From positions 1 through 22,184 of IMG/VR virus record IMGVR_UViG_3300025093_000140: a DNA stretch of 22,184 bases. The stretch is one strand, 5' to 3'. Under the pieces are notes generated by a model that saw only the letters and a list, made by a program, of their open reading frames with translations, searched no databases and was not told the DNA's origin. Shown here piece by piece: positions 13,714 to 20,702 of this stretch (its first letter is position 1; each line of letters begins with the position of its first letter). This DNA comes from a virus. Both the position numbers and the translations under genes were made by a program.

Positions 13714-15207
13714 ATGGAATTAACACAAGATTTTTTGAAACAATTTAGCACCATGAATGCGGGTGCATTGGCTGAGGCGTTAGGGCCATACCTTTCGGGT
13801 GAAAAACACGTTGAGTACAAAGGTTTTGTGCCTAATGGTTTAGGCCATCTTCAGAATTATAAGGCGAGTGGCAATCCCTCCAGTGATGCGTATCTTTACG
13901 TTAATGGCGGTTTGTTTGGGCGCTGTGACGGCAATCCCACATTAGTTAATGCATTGGTTGGGCCAATTGGGTTTGAGGCGGTTTTGGACTGGGTTGGGAC
14001 CAACACGGAGCGCGAATTTTTTGATGCCTGGACGGGCATCCCCGATACAGGTGCGGAGCAAAGCACTGTTTGCGGGGATTGTCCGACAGTTGACTTGCAA
14101 GCCTGCGCTCAGTTTTATTGCTTCGGCAGGTTTTGTAGGCAGACGCAGGAATTGCAGTTTGACCGCATTGGATTACATGGTAATGGGTCAATTCCCAAAA
14201 AAGTTATGTTTGGCAACATTACCGATGCAAGTGGTAATGTACTAGTTCGTCAAGGCGAGACCGTAGAAAATATTTTTCAGGTTCAAACAGCGGCGGCTGG
14301 CTACCATCTCGCACTGAAAAACTCTGAGCTTTTATGGGCCGGCGATCCGTGTAACAATGCTGGTGCGTATCAAGAGTATATCGGTTTCCAGAACATTGTG
14401 AACACTGGTAAGGTGGACGCCTATACGCAACTGGCCTGTAACGCAATGGATTCATTCCTTATGGATATGAATTTCCAGAACTTCACAACTGACGGCGCTC
14501 TGGCTGTTCGGCGCTGGTTTAAGCGCGTAGTAGACCAGTTGAAAATGCGGGCTAACCGGGCTGGCCTGGATTGGAACAGCGCAGAAATGTACATCGTGAT
14601 GCAAGATGATTTGTGGGATTGTGTGGCGCGTGTGTATAGTTGCGCTGGTCTTGATCTGTGTTCGGTTGGTGAGACTAACAACCGTAATATGTCTAGCAGT
14701 GATCAGGCACAAAACCGCTATGAGGAGTATCTTAGCCGGCAGGCGTTGCCAATTGGTGGCCGCATGTATCCAGTTGTGCTTGATAGCCAAATTCCTGAAA
14801 CAGCCGGGCAAGCTAACGGTATCTGTAGTGATATTTATTTCATCACTACGCGTATTAGCGGTGAGACCATTACTTGGGGACAATATCAAGATTTTAATAT
14901 GACTTACGGTATGGTTCGGCAAGAAATGGTGAGCGTTTTTGGCAGTGATGATATTGGTATAACCGATAATGGGCGCTTTGCTCTGGTGCGCGATAATTCA
15001 CGCGGATGTTTTGATGTTCAAATTCTCACTAAACCGCGAATTGTGGCAACTATGCCCTGGTTGAGTGGACGTATTCAGAACGTGTGCTGTGACGTGCTAC
15101 AGCAACCATTCCCTGATCCTTCTGGCAGCGATGGCGTATATGAGCTTGACGGAGGCAGAAGCACTACACCTGTTCCAGTGTTATACGGTGATTGCGTGGA
15201 TTGTTAG
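13714..15207 (+). CDS. Putative major capsid protein, cysteine-rich, 497 residues
   Basis: The last gene of the head operon directly follows the protease/scaffold, the usual place of an HK97-type capsid gene, and has a good Shine-Dalgarno site (TAGGAG). The 497-residue protein has an amphipathic N-terminus, a middle with YQEYIGFQNIVNTGKVDAYT and MDMNFQNFTTDGALAVRRWF, and a late TKPRIVATMPWLSGRIQNV. These resemble environmental phage capsid proteins. It carries about 17 cysteines, including pairs such as VCGDC, VCCDV and a C-terminal CVDC, which is very unusual for a capsid protein. A strong terminator follows. Capsid identity rests on position and size as much as on sequence. Confidence 0.75.
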   Translation: MELTQDFLKQFSTMNAGALAEALGPYLSGEKHVEYKGFVPNGLGHLQNYKASGNPSSDAYLYVNGGLFGRCDGNPTLVNALVGPIGFEAVLDWVGTNTEREFFDAWTGIPDTGAEQSTVCGDCPTVDLQACAQFYCFGRFCRQTQELQFDRIGLHGNGSIPKKVMFGNITDASGNVLVRQGETVENIFQVQTAAAGYHLALKNSELLWAGDPCNNAGAYQEYIGFQNIVNTGKVDAYTQLACNAMDSFLMDMNFQNFTTDGALAVRRWFKRVVDQLKMRANRAGLDWNSAEMYIVMQDDLWDCVARVYSCAGLDLCSVGETNNRNMSSSDQAQNRYEEYLSRQALPIGGRMYPVVLDSQIPETAGQANGICSDIYFITTRISGETITWGQYQDFNMTYGMVRQEMVSVFGSDDIGITDNGRFALVRDNSRGCFDVQILTKPRIVATMPWLSGRIQNVCCDVLQQPFPDPSGSDGVYELDGGRSTTPVPVLYGDCVDC

Positions 15208-15262
15208 CAGTCAATACGGTAACAGATTGTAATAACTGTTATAGGTGCAAGTAACGCATTAA

Positions 15263-15289
15263 AAAAGACCCTCATTGTGAGGGTCTTTT
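15263..15289 (+). terminator. Bidirectional terminator after the capsid gene
   Basis: A perfect 12 bp stem AAAAGACCCTCA/TGAGGGTCTTTT (15263-15274, 15278-15289) with a 3-base loop has T residues on both strands (TTTTCTTTTT on plus, six T on minus). It closes the head operon and the convergent minus cassette that ends at 15309. Confidence 0.9.
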
Positions 15290-15308
15290 CTTTTTGGCCG
15301 GCGATTAA

Positions 15309-15464
15309 TTAAAATGGTTCGTCATCTGGGTGCGTAATGACGGCGGTTATCTTCATGTCCCACAAACGTTTCCACCAGTAATGAGCGTCTTCCAGGCTAA
15401 GATTGGCCCTGAGTGGTGTAAATTTACCGTTTTCGTCTAAAACTTCGATTTTATAGTTGTTCAT
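15309..15464 (-). CDS. Hypothetical protein, 51 residues
   Basis: ATG 15462-15464 is preceded by a strong AGGAG, and the frame ends at TAA 15309-15311. The product MNNYKIEVLDENGKFT starts with a strand, has a helix with aromatic residues (LEDAHYWWKRLW) and ends with a strand and acidic tail (KITAVITHPDDEPF). It looks like a compact beta-alpha-beta protein. It is the last gene of the four-gene minus cassette. No family is recognised. Confidence 0.65.
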   Translation of the reverse strand: MNNYKIEVLDENGKFTPLRANLSLEDAHYWWKRLWDMKITAVITHPDDEPF

Positions 15465-15479
15465 TTTGTCTCCTAAAGT

Positions 15480-15701
15480 TTAATTTTCGGTTAAAAAAAC
15501 ATTAACATTTTTGTCGGATGTTGGTCTAAGTGTGAAATCCATGTGATCAAAAAGATCATCCAGATCAAACATTTCATTTAAGTTTGCGCCAACTTCGACC
15601 TCTGAGGAGTTAAGTACGGTTATTAAATTTAACTCCGTTATTGCGTGCGTGCTGAAACCTCTTTGGAATAATTTTTCTGCTATCAGATTTATGTATTTCA
15701 T
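15480..15701 (-). CDS. Hypothetical protein, 73 residues
   Basis: The product MKYINLIAEKLFQRGF begins with a helix, then has strand-like stretches and an acidic middle (NEMFDLDDLFDHMDF) and ends TSDKNVNVFLTEN. GAAGGAAAAAGGA lies before ATG 15699-15701. It is the third gene of the cassette. No family is recognised. Confidence 0.65.
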   Translation of the reverse strand: MKYINLIAEKLFQRGFSTHAITELNLITVLNSSEVEVGANLNEMFDLDDLFDHMDFTLRPTSDKNVNVFLTEN

Positions 15702-15734
15702 TTTCCTTTTTCCTTCTTGGTAGTTAGGGTTAAG

Positions 15735-15770
15735 GCCCCCTCCGGCTGGGGAGTTTGGAGGGGGCTTTTT
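15735..15770 (+). terminator. GC-rich terminator, antisense to the minus cassette
   Basis: GCCCCCTCC (15735-15743) pairs with GGAGGGGGC (15757-15765), followed by five T residues on the plus strand only. It lies between two minus-strand genes, so it does not end them. It would stop plus-strand RNA that escapes the terminator at 15263. Confidence 0.75.
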
Positions 15771-15779
15771 GGTTTCTGC

Positions 15780-16160
15780 CTATACCCATCTTTGCCCATC
15801 ATTCCAGGCTTTTACCATAGCTTCTATTTTTTCTTTTTCTTCATTTGGTAACTTCTCCCAGACGGGCGAGGGGAAAATTTCAATATACCCCTGAGATCCT
15901 GTTTCTTTGCTATAACCGGTCTGGGTAAATTGTGTATAATATCCCGTACCACATAGTCTCCAAATCGAAGTTTTATCTGATACTTCCCATTTGTAAGGGG
16001 CAATCTCTTGTTTTCTGGGCTTAGGAGTTTTGTCTTTTTGTTGACCTTTACCTTGCTCTCCTTTGATTGTATTCTTACTACTTGGTAGATATTGACCGCC
16101 TTCGTACCATTCCCCGTTTACTCCTTGCTCTCCGCCCTTCTGCGCTCTTACCTTTGTCAT
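15780..16160 (-). CDS. Hypothetical protein, 126 residues
   Basis: The product begins MTKVRAQKGGEQGVNGEWYE and has a low-complexity lysine-, glutamine- and proline-rich region (GEQGKGQQKDKTPKPRKQE, about 34-52), then an aromatic region WEVSDKTSIWRLCGTGYYTQ, and an acidic helix near the end (NEEKEKIEAMVKAWND). AGGAGAAAG lies before ATG 16158-16160. The N-terminal glycine- and aspartate/glutamate-rich stretch resembles a short motif seen in some phage and plasmid proteins, but I cannot name it. It is the second gene of the cassette. Confidence 0.65.
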   Translation of the reverse strand: MTKVRAQKGGEQGVNGEWYEGGQYLPSSKNTIKGEQGKGQQKDKTPKPRKQEIAPYKWEVSDKTSIWRLCGTGYYTQFTQTGYSKETGSQGYIEIFPSPVWEKLPNEEKEKIEAMVKAWNDGQRWV

Positions 16161-16213
16161 TTTCTTTCTCCTTTAGTGTCTCAAAAAATCCTTAATCTTT
16201 ATATAAATTTTAG

Positions 16214-16387
16214 TTATGGTTTTTCGTATCCTATTATAACATCACCACTTGGCGTAACAGTGATAATATTGCTTTGCCAATCCATAAAGTAGTAATATCC
16301 GTCTTTGTGCCATTTGTCTGCTACTTTGAAATCTTCGTACCAGTCAGAATATTTGAACATTTCTATTGCCCAATTCCAGTTAGCCAT
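16214..16387 (-). CDS. Hypothetical protein, 57 residues
   Basis: The first gene of the cassette encodes MANWNWAIEMFKYSDWYEDF and is very rich in W, Y and D, with a later VTPSGDVIIGYEKP strand pair. A longer frame starts at 16441, upstream of the promoter -10, so ATG 16385-16387 with AGGAGAAAT is preferred. No family is recognised. Confidence 0.65.
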   Translation of the reverse strand: MANWNWAIEMFKYSDWYEDFKVADKWHKDGYYYFMDWQSNIITVTPSGDVIIGYEKP

Positions 16388-16431
16388 TTTAATTTCTCCT
16401 AAAAAGTTATAATCAGTTAATCTTGAATACA

Positions 16432-16460
16432 ATCTTACCATATTACAACAAGGTTGTCAA
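16432..16460 (-). promoter_or_regulatory. Sigma70-like minus promoter D
   Basis: On the minus strand TTGACA (16455-16460), 17 bp and TAAGAT (16432-16437) drive the four genes at 16387-15309. AAGGTTG occurs at 16450-16456 and 16480-16486. One half of the palindrome is altered (CAAGG instead of CAACC). Confidence 0.75.
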
Positions 16461-16510
16461 GGGGTAAAATGAAATATTTAAGGTTGACTTTTGCATAGAT
16501 TATCATCTAT

Positions 16511-16558
16511 ATGTCCAGATAATTACTATATAATATCCTATAGTAATTATCTGGACAT
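16511..16558. repeat. 48 bp perfect inverted repeat with 20 bp arms
   Basis: The arms at 16511-16530 and 16539-16558 are perfectly complementary over 20 bases (left arm starts ATGTCCAGATAATT), with an 8-base centre, and four T residues end the plus strand. It lies between the divergent minus promoter D and the plus promoter at 16581. It may be a plus-strand terminator or attenuator, a cruciform or operator, or an insertion remnant. Confidence 0.85.
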
Positions 16559-16580
16559 TTTGGCTTAAACAGGCGATTTG

Positions 16581-16609
16581 TTGACAGAATTGTTAAAAAA
16601 GACTAAAAT
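16581..16609 (+). promoter_or_regulatory. Promoter of the glycosyltransferase operon
   Basis: TTGACA (16581-16586), 17 bp and TAAAAT (16604-16609) are near consensus. Transcription would begin about 16616, just before the AAGGAG (16617-16622) of the first gene, leaving a very short leader. Confidence 0.75.
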
Positions 16610-16631
16610 GTTACTAAAGGAGAGCGCTTTT

Positions 16632-17396
16632 ATGAAAGTACATTCACTTACCATTCTGCATTACGGCAAAGATTATCTATCCTACGCTTTAAGGTCAGTC
16701 TATCATAGTGTAGACCGTTGTCATATTTTTTACACTCCCACACCCTCACATGGTCATAGCACAAACATTCCTCCGATTGAAACAAGAGAAGAATTACAAG
16801 CGGCGGCTTATGCCTATGATCCAGACAACAAGATTAATTGGTACGATATGATTGGCGTGATGCACGAAGGACCGCAGCGAGATATGGCATTAGAAACTGT
16901 TGCTGATGCCGGCGCTGAATTAGTTTTGGTTGTAGATTGTGATGAAGTTTGGCCGCAAAAAACATTAAATTATTTTTTGAATAAAGTAGCAACGGACGGG
17001 CTGAATAGAAATTATCTTGTGAATATGGTTCATTTCTGGCGTTCGTTTAATTGGGTGTGTCATGACAATGGATGGCCGGTTAGAATTATTAAATTGGCTT
17101 TTGATAATGGCACTCAGTATCTATCGACAGAATATGGCCGCGTTTTTCACTTCGGCTATGCAGTTACCAATAAGGTTATGCGTTACAAGTGGGAGATACA
17201 CGGCCATAAAAATGAGCTTAGGCCGAACTGGTTTAACGATAAATGGTCACGGTGGCCTCCTCCTGACAATTGCCATCCAACTAACGGGCGCAATGAGCAA
17301 GGTGAACCATTTTGGGCGCCGCGAATGTTTGATAAACTCAAGTTGCCTGTTTTTATGGCAGAACATCCCTTTTGGGGAATGGATAAAATAGAATGA
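16632..17396 (+). CDS. Glycosyltransferase-like protein, 254 residues
   Basis: This is the first gene of the right-hand operon. The product has a VVDCDEVW segment (101-108) with the DxD-type acids expected for a GT-A nucleotide-sugar transferase, preceded by LTILHYGKDYLSYALRSVY. The rest is rich in W, H and P (WRSFNWVCHDNGWP, HPFWGMD). It lacks a clean GT2 GASTDGT block, so it may belong to a divergent phage-type transferase. ATG 16632 has a perfect AAGGAG; a longer frame from 16578 starts with a codon upstream of the promoter -35. It ends in an ATGA overlap with the next gene. Confidence 0.65.
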   Translation: MKVHSLTILHYGKDYLSYALRSVYHSVDRCHIFYTPTPSHGHSTNIPPIETREELQAAAYAYDPDNKINWYDMIGVMHEGPQRDMALETVADAGAELVLVVDCDEVWPQKTLNYFLNKVATDGLNRNYLVNMVHFWRSFNWVCHDNGWPVRIIKLAFDNGTQYLSTEYGRVFHFGYAVTNKVMRYKWEIHGHKNELRPNWFNDKWSRWPPPDNCHPTNGRNEQGEPFWAPRMFDKLKLPVFMAEHPFWGMDKIE

Positions 17397-17608
17397 AGTG
17401 GGAATATAAAGTAGAAAACATCAATGGATTTTGTCGCTTACGAAAGGAAGAAGTCCTGTTAATAATGGGCAATGAGGGCTGGGAACTTGTGTCGGTTGAC
17501 AATGACACAGCCTATTTTAAGCGCCCGGCAAAATCTGAGCTTGAAGAATTCAAAGAAGTTTTCGCAAAAAAGCCCATAGAGGGTTATTTTGGGGGGAAAG
17601 TTGGCTGA
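17393..17608 (+). CDS. DUF4177-like small protein, 71 residues
   Basis: MKWEYKVENINGF, then LLIMGNEGWELVSVDND and TAYFKRP match the small DUF4177 layout of strand, helix and strand with GNEGWELV as the landmark. The role of the family is unknown; it is common in phages and bacteria. The first ATG overlaps the stop of the glycosyltransferase, and its tail overlaps the next gene by about 20 bases. Confidence 0.7.
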   Translation: MKWEYKVENINGFCRLRKEEVLLIMGNEGWELVSVDNDTAYFKRPAKSELEEFKEVFAKKPIEGYFGGKVG

Positions 17609-18482
17609 AATAGTCTTCGCTCGCCCGGTTCATCATTATGACAGTTATATGGACTTTTGGCGGCTTGTTGAACTTTCTCGTTTTCCTGTTATCTCGGTTA
17701 GCGAGATAGACATAACCAGAGAGCAGATTATTATTACCGCACCGATGAACGGGGATTATCAAGAGCATATGGTTGGCAATCTGGCTCATTGGGAAGAAAC
17801 TGGCGAGATAACGGGCGGCCAGTTATTGCAACAAAAACAAAGTGGATTACCACGAATGTCTCATCTAATAGTCTGGAATTTAGAGCGTCCAAGTAGCAGT
17901 GGCTCAGTGCCAGAATACGCTAAACGGTCTAAATTTTGGATTGATAATCGCTTTTGTGATGAGGTTTGGGTGAGTGATCCGGTTTTGGCCGATGAAATAA
18001 TGTTGCGCTATGTGCCGCTGGGAAGTGACTACGGTCTGGGCGAGATTGGCAAAGAAAAAAAGTATGACTTTGCTCATATGAGCGTGGTTATTCCGCGTAG
18101 GGCGCATATTTACAAAGAGTTTAGCAATGTAGGCCCTAATTGTTGGCCTCCTGAACGGGATGAAATATTAAAACAATCTCGTTTTGCGCTTAACGTACAC
18201 CAAGACAATTTTCCATTCTGTGAACCGTTGCGGATAGCGCTTTTTGCAGCTTATGGATTGCCGGTGATTACAGAAAATTTAGCCAATGGTTCACTTTACA
18301 AAGGCGCACACCAATTGCCTTATCATGACCTTGTGAGGGGGCTTAAGTCTGCGCTGGCGGATGATTACAAGATTTGGCAAGACAGAGGCTTGGAGTTGCG
18401 CGAAAGATTATGCAAGCAATTTCAGTTTGGCAAAATGGTGAAAAAAGCTATTGACGAAAGTGCGGGGGCAGGATGGCGATAG
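17589..18482 (+). CDS. Glycosyltransferase, GT-B-like, about 297 residues
   Basis: The C-terminal part has ALNVHQDNFPFCEP (200-213) followed by LRIALFAAYGLPVITE (214-229). The two glutamates (E212 and E229) are positioned as in the EX7E-type donor-binding region of GT-B transferases. An earlier DEVWVSD fits the hinge or acceptor side. The start is uncertain: TTG 17589 or TTG 17601 both follow purine runs and overlap the DUF4177 gene. The product probably modifies a phage or host glycan along with the neighbouring transferases. Confidence 0.7.
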   Translation: MGGKLAEIVFARPVHHYDSYMDFWRLVELSRFPVISVSEIDITREQIIITAPMNGDYQEHMVGNLAHWEETGEITGGQLLQQKQSGLPRMSHLIVWNLERPSSSGSVPEYAKRSKFWIDNRFCDEVWVSDPVLADEIMLRYVPLGSDYGLGEIGKEKKYDFAHMSVVIPRRAHIYKEFSNVGPNCWPPERDEILKQSRFALNVHQDNFPFCEPLRIALFAAYGLPVITENLANGSLYKGAHQLPYHDLVRGLKSALADDYKIWQDRGLELRERLCKQFQFGKMVKKAIDESAGAGWR

Positions 18483-18790
18483 ACAAATGTAATTTTTGCG
18501 GCAACAAGAATGTAAATGATTTTGGCGAAAAAATCACTTTGTTTGTGCAAAGCAAAGATGGCATTGTTTCTTTAAGGCATCTCTGCGATGATTGTGCAAG
18601 AGAAATATCAACTGTTTTAATAATGTGGAGTGATCACATTTCCAGAAAACTGTTTAGAAAAACAGTTGAAAATCAGCCTTGCTTATGCTCAAAGTGTATG
18701 TACGCAGGCGTCCAAAAAGAATGGTTGAGCGGTGGCAAATTAATTTGTCCTAATTGTAAATATGCTAAAGAGATTGTGGCAATAGGATAG
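18473..18790 (+). CDS. Zinc-ribbon protein, 105 residues
   Basis: The product has cysteine pairs at C6/C9 (CNFC), C38/C41 (CDDC), C70/C72/C75 (CLCSKC) and C92/C95 (CPNC), consistent with two zinc-binding units separated by a helical spacer. Such proteins often bind nucleic acid or partners, but no family is recognised. ATG 18473 overlaps the end of the glycosyltransferase and follows a G-rich run (GGGGGCAGG). An HNH protein gene starts 4 bases after it. Confidence 0.65.
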   Translation: MAIDKCNFCGNKNVNDFGEKITLFVQSKDGIVSLRHLCDDCAREISTVLIMWSDHISRKLFRKTVENQPCLCSKCMYAGVQKEWLSGGKLICPNCKYAKEIVAIG

Positions 18791-18794
18791 AATA

Positions 18795-19094
18795 ATGGCG
18801 ATAAGTCCAGAGTATCAAAGGTATCTAAACAGTGACAAATGGCAAGCCAAGCGGCGAAAAGTGCTTTTCAAAGATGGCAAAAGAGTGAGGTGTAAAAAGT
18901 GTAGATTTAGATACGCTACGCAAGTGCATCATTTGACCTATAAGCGCATCTTTAATGAGCCGTTAGGCGACCTCCTGGCGGTCTGTGCGCCTTGTCACGG
19001 GAGAATACATGGAATAAAGGAAAAGTCTAAGAGACGGCAAATTTTTGGCAGTTTGGGCAAAGTCTGGGCAAAGGTTATGGGGGTTATGGGATAA
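18795..19094 (+). CDS. HNH endonuclease-like protein, 99 residues
   Basis: The product follows the HNH pattern YQRYLNSDKWQAKRR, then C33/C36 (CKKC), VHHLTY with H45/H46, and VCAPCHGRIHG with C64, C67, H68 and H72. This zinc-supported core can nick or cut DNA. Its small size suggests a minimal nuclease, either a homing enzyme or a packaging-linked nuclease. It follows the zinc-ribbon gene by 4 bases. The C-terminal basic region (KEKSKRRQ) could help DNA binding. Whether it is a homing element or a resident nuclease is not settled. Confidence 0.8.
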   Translation: MAISPEYQRYLNSDKWQAKRRKVLFKDGKRVRCKKCRFRYATQVHHLTYKRIFNEPLGDLLAVCAPCHGRIHGIKEKSKRRQIFGSLGKVWAKVMGVMG

Positions 19095-19129
19095 TTAAAC
19101 TTTTTTACTTTTTTCGATTGGTTATTGTG

Positions 19130-19279
19130 ATGTTATCAGTGGTTATTGTGATTCAGCTTGCTATAAATAATAAAATGATATTGCCTGACAGGGCTTGGAT
19201 GGCTTACATAGTTGTATTTGTCATAATGATTGAAGCATCTTTAACATTTTCTAGTATAGTGGAGAAAATGAAGCAATGA
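19130..19279 (+). CDS. Small two-segment membrane protein, 49 residues
   Basis: From ATG 19130 the frame encodes MLSVVIVIQLAINN, then a loop, and a second hydrophobic stretch AYIVVFVIMIEASLTF, ending at TGA 19277-19279 and overlapping the next ATG by 4 bases. Upstream starts (GTG 19127, TTG 19118) would lengthen the first helix, and no Shine-Dalgarno site is seen. Two helices and the coupling to the glycosyltransferase suggest a membrane partner, but this is inference. Confidence 0.5.
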   Translation: MLSVVIVIQLAINNKMILPDRAWMAYIVVFVIMIEASLTFSSIVEKMKQ

Positions 19280-20079
19280 CGACAAAAACTAGTGGTTTTA
19301 CTTTTATACACAATGCAATCCAGTCAGGTTATCCAATCGTTGAGGCAATTAGAGCGGTGCAACCGTATGTTTGGGAAGTTGTTATAGTTGATTGCGCCTC
19401 AACGGATGGCACAAGAGAATTGTTAGAAAAGTTGGCTAAGAAATCCGTCTATGATGCATATGGGCGCAATCGCGGAGTGCCACTAAAAATCATTGATGGC
19501 GAATGGGGGAATGAAGCCGGTGAGACATTGCGCCAGGCTCACAATAAATATATTGAGTGCGAAGGTGATGTAATTATACACTTCGAAGCTGATGAAGTGT
19601 ATGATGACAGTTTGATTAAAAAGATTATGAGCCACGTTAATGTGTCCAATCCTGATGACTGTTATTTATCTGTAATGAGACTTCAGCTAGAACAAAACTT
19701 TCAGCGATGTCGCTGGTATCCTGAGCCTGTACATAGGGTTTTTCCACGTCTAAGCGGAGTAAGGAAATCAGGTCATACGACAGATCAAGCAGAGAAATCG
19801 TTTCTTGTAACAGAAAGAAACGGGTATCTATGGGACATAACTAATTGTTTCCGTGACAACTGGTTTAGTCGAGTAAGGCAACAAGCAAAATTGAGAGATG
19901 ATAATCCACAATATATTTTTGTGCCATTACACGCTTTGCATAAGAGCGAATATAATAGAGATGAGGCGCAAAAGATTATTTGTGCTAGTGATGTGTGGAC
20001 TAAAACTAATACGCCATTTAACATTCCTGATATTCTTAGGCCACTTGTTGGGATGGTGAAATATGAGCCGAAAATATAA
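19276..20079 (+). CDS. Glycosyltransferase family 2-like protein, 267 residues
   Basis: The product has the GT-A pattern: VVIVDCASTDGTRELL (35-50) for nucleotide binding and IIHFEADEVYD (100-110) with a DxD-like acid set. The middle contains DCYLSVMRLQLEQNFQRCRW and a W/H-rich C-terminal half typical of small phage transferases. ATG 19276 overlaps the preceding membrane protein. It probably transfers a sugar to a phage or host molecule in concert with the neighbouring transferases. Substrate and acceptor are unknown. Confidence 0.8.
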   Translation: MTTKTSGFTFIHNAIQSGYPIVEAIRAVQPYVWEVVIVDCASTDGTRELLEKLAKKSVYDAYGRNRGVPLKIIDGEWGNEAGETLRQAHNKYIECEGDVIIHFEADEVYDDSLIKKIMSHVNVSNPDDCYLSVMRLQLEQNFQRCRWYPEPVHRVFPRLSGVRKSGHTTDQAEKSFLVTERNGYLWDITNCFRDNWFSRVRQQAKLRDDNPQYIFVPLHALHKSEYNRDEAQKIICASDVWTKTNTPFNIPDILRPLVGMVKYEPKI

Positions 20080-20416
20080 GGAATTGACTGGATTAGATTT
20101 AATCAAAGGGTTTTGTGAGCAGGTAATAGGCTATGGTGTCAGAAATGGGCTTGGCACTGATGGTATTAAAATATGGATGTCTGAAAAGTTGGTTAAGGTT
20201 CTTGAATTAAATGATTTTTTGTTGGTAAAACATAACAATAATGAATATAAAATACCTATTATTTCAGATGATTTCATTAAAGAGATTCCACTTGGAAATA
20301 ACATGTTTCAAACCGATATTTATGTAGGCGATCCTGAATGGATTATAGACTTAGCGAAGGGGGAGTGTTGTTTTAATGATGTTCTTAGGAGAAATAAAGA
20401 AGACGCCTTGTATTGA
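20063..20416 (+). CDS. Hypothetical protein, 117 residues
   Basis: The product begins MSRKYKELTGLDLIKGFCEQ with helical regions and strand pairs (FLLVKHNNNEYKIPII, MFQTDIYVGDPEW), so an alpha/beta fold is likely. ATG 20063 has GGTGA upstream and overlaps the GT2 gene by 17 bases. Its end overlaps the next gene by about 40 bases. No family is recognised. Confidence 0.6.
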   Translation: MSRKYKELTGLDLIKGFCEQVIGYGVRNGLGTDGIKIWMSEKLVKVLELNDFLLVKHNNNEYKIPIISDDFIKEIPLGNNMFQTDIYVGDPEWIIDLAKGECCFNDVLRRNKEDALY

Positions 20417-20702
20417 TTATTTCGCGTATCACAAATCCATTAGAGAAGGCAGAAATAGATTGATGCTAATATCTGATTTTGAAATTGAGGGTTGTTTTGA
20501 TGTTTATGCAATAGTATACGGAAAATTTGACGATAGTTTTTGTTCTGGCGCAAATCCTCTTAAGATTTCTGAAAATGGCAAAGAAGAGGTGAAAGCAAAC
20601 ATCCAAATAAGTAATGACCTTGTTGCAAGGCTTGAAAGTGATGGTGAAACATCAACCGAAAGTATAATGGTCCTTAAAAAGGAGTTAGGTCATGAAAGTT
20701 GA
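20376..20702 (+). CDS. Hypothetical protein, 108 residues
   Basis: The product shows alternating strands (LMLISDFEIEGCFDVYAIVYG), a helical NGKEEVKANIQISNDLVARL stretch and an acidic C-terminus. Its start overlaps the end of the previous gene by about 40 bases, so ATG 20376 is not fully certain; AGGGGGAG lies upstream. Its stop overlaps the next glycosyltransferase gene by 11 bases. No family is recognised. Confidence 0.55.
   Translation: MMFLGEIKKTPCIDYFAYHKSIREGRNRLMLISDFEIEGCFDVYAIVYGKFDDSFCSGANPLKISENGKEEVKANIQISNDLVARLESDGETSTESIMVLKKELGHES

Noticed and set aside
14452-14922. Minus-strand open frame of 156 residues opposite the capsid gene
   Set aside because: It is a shadow of the plus-strand gene; its sequence lacks domain features and no promoter or ribosome site is seen.
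16578-16631. Longer start of the first glycosyltransferase
   Set aside because: The codon precedes the promoter -35, while ATG 16632 has a perfect AAGGAG.
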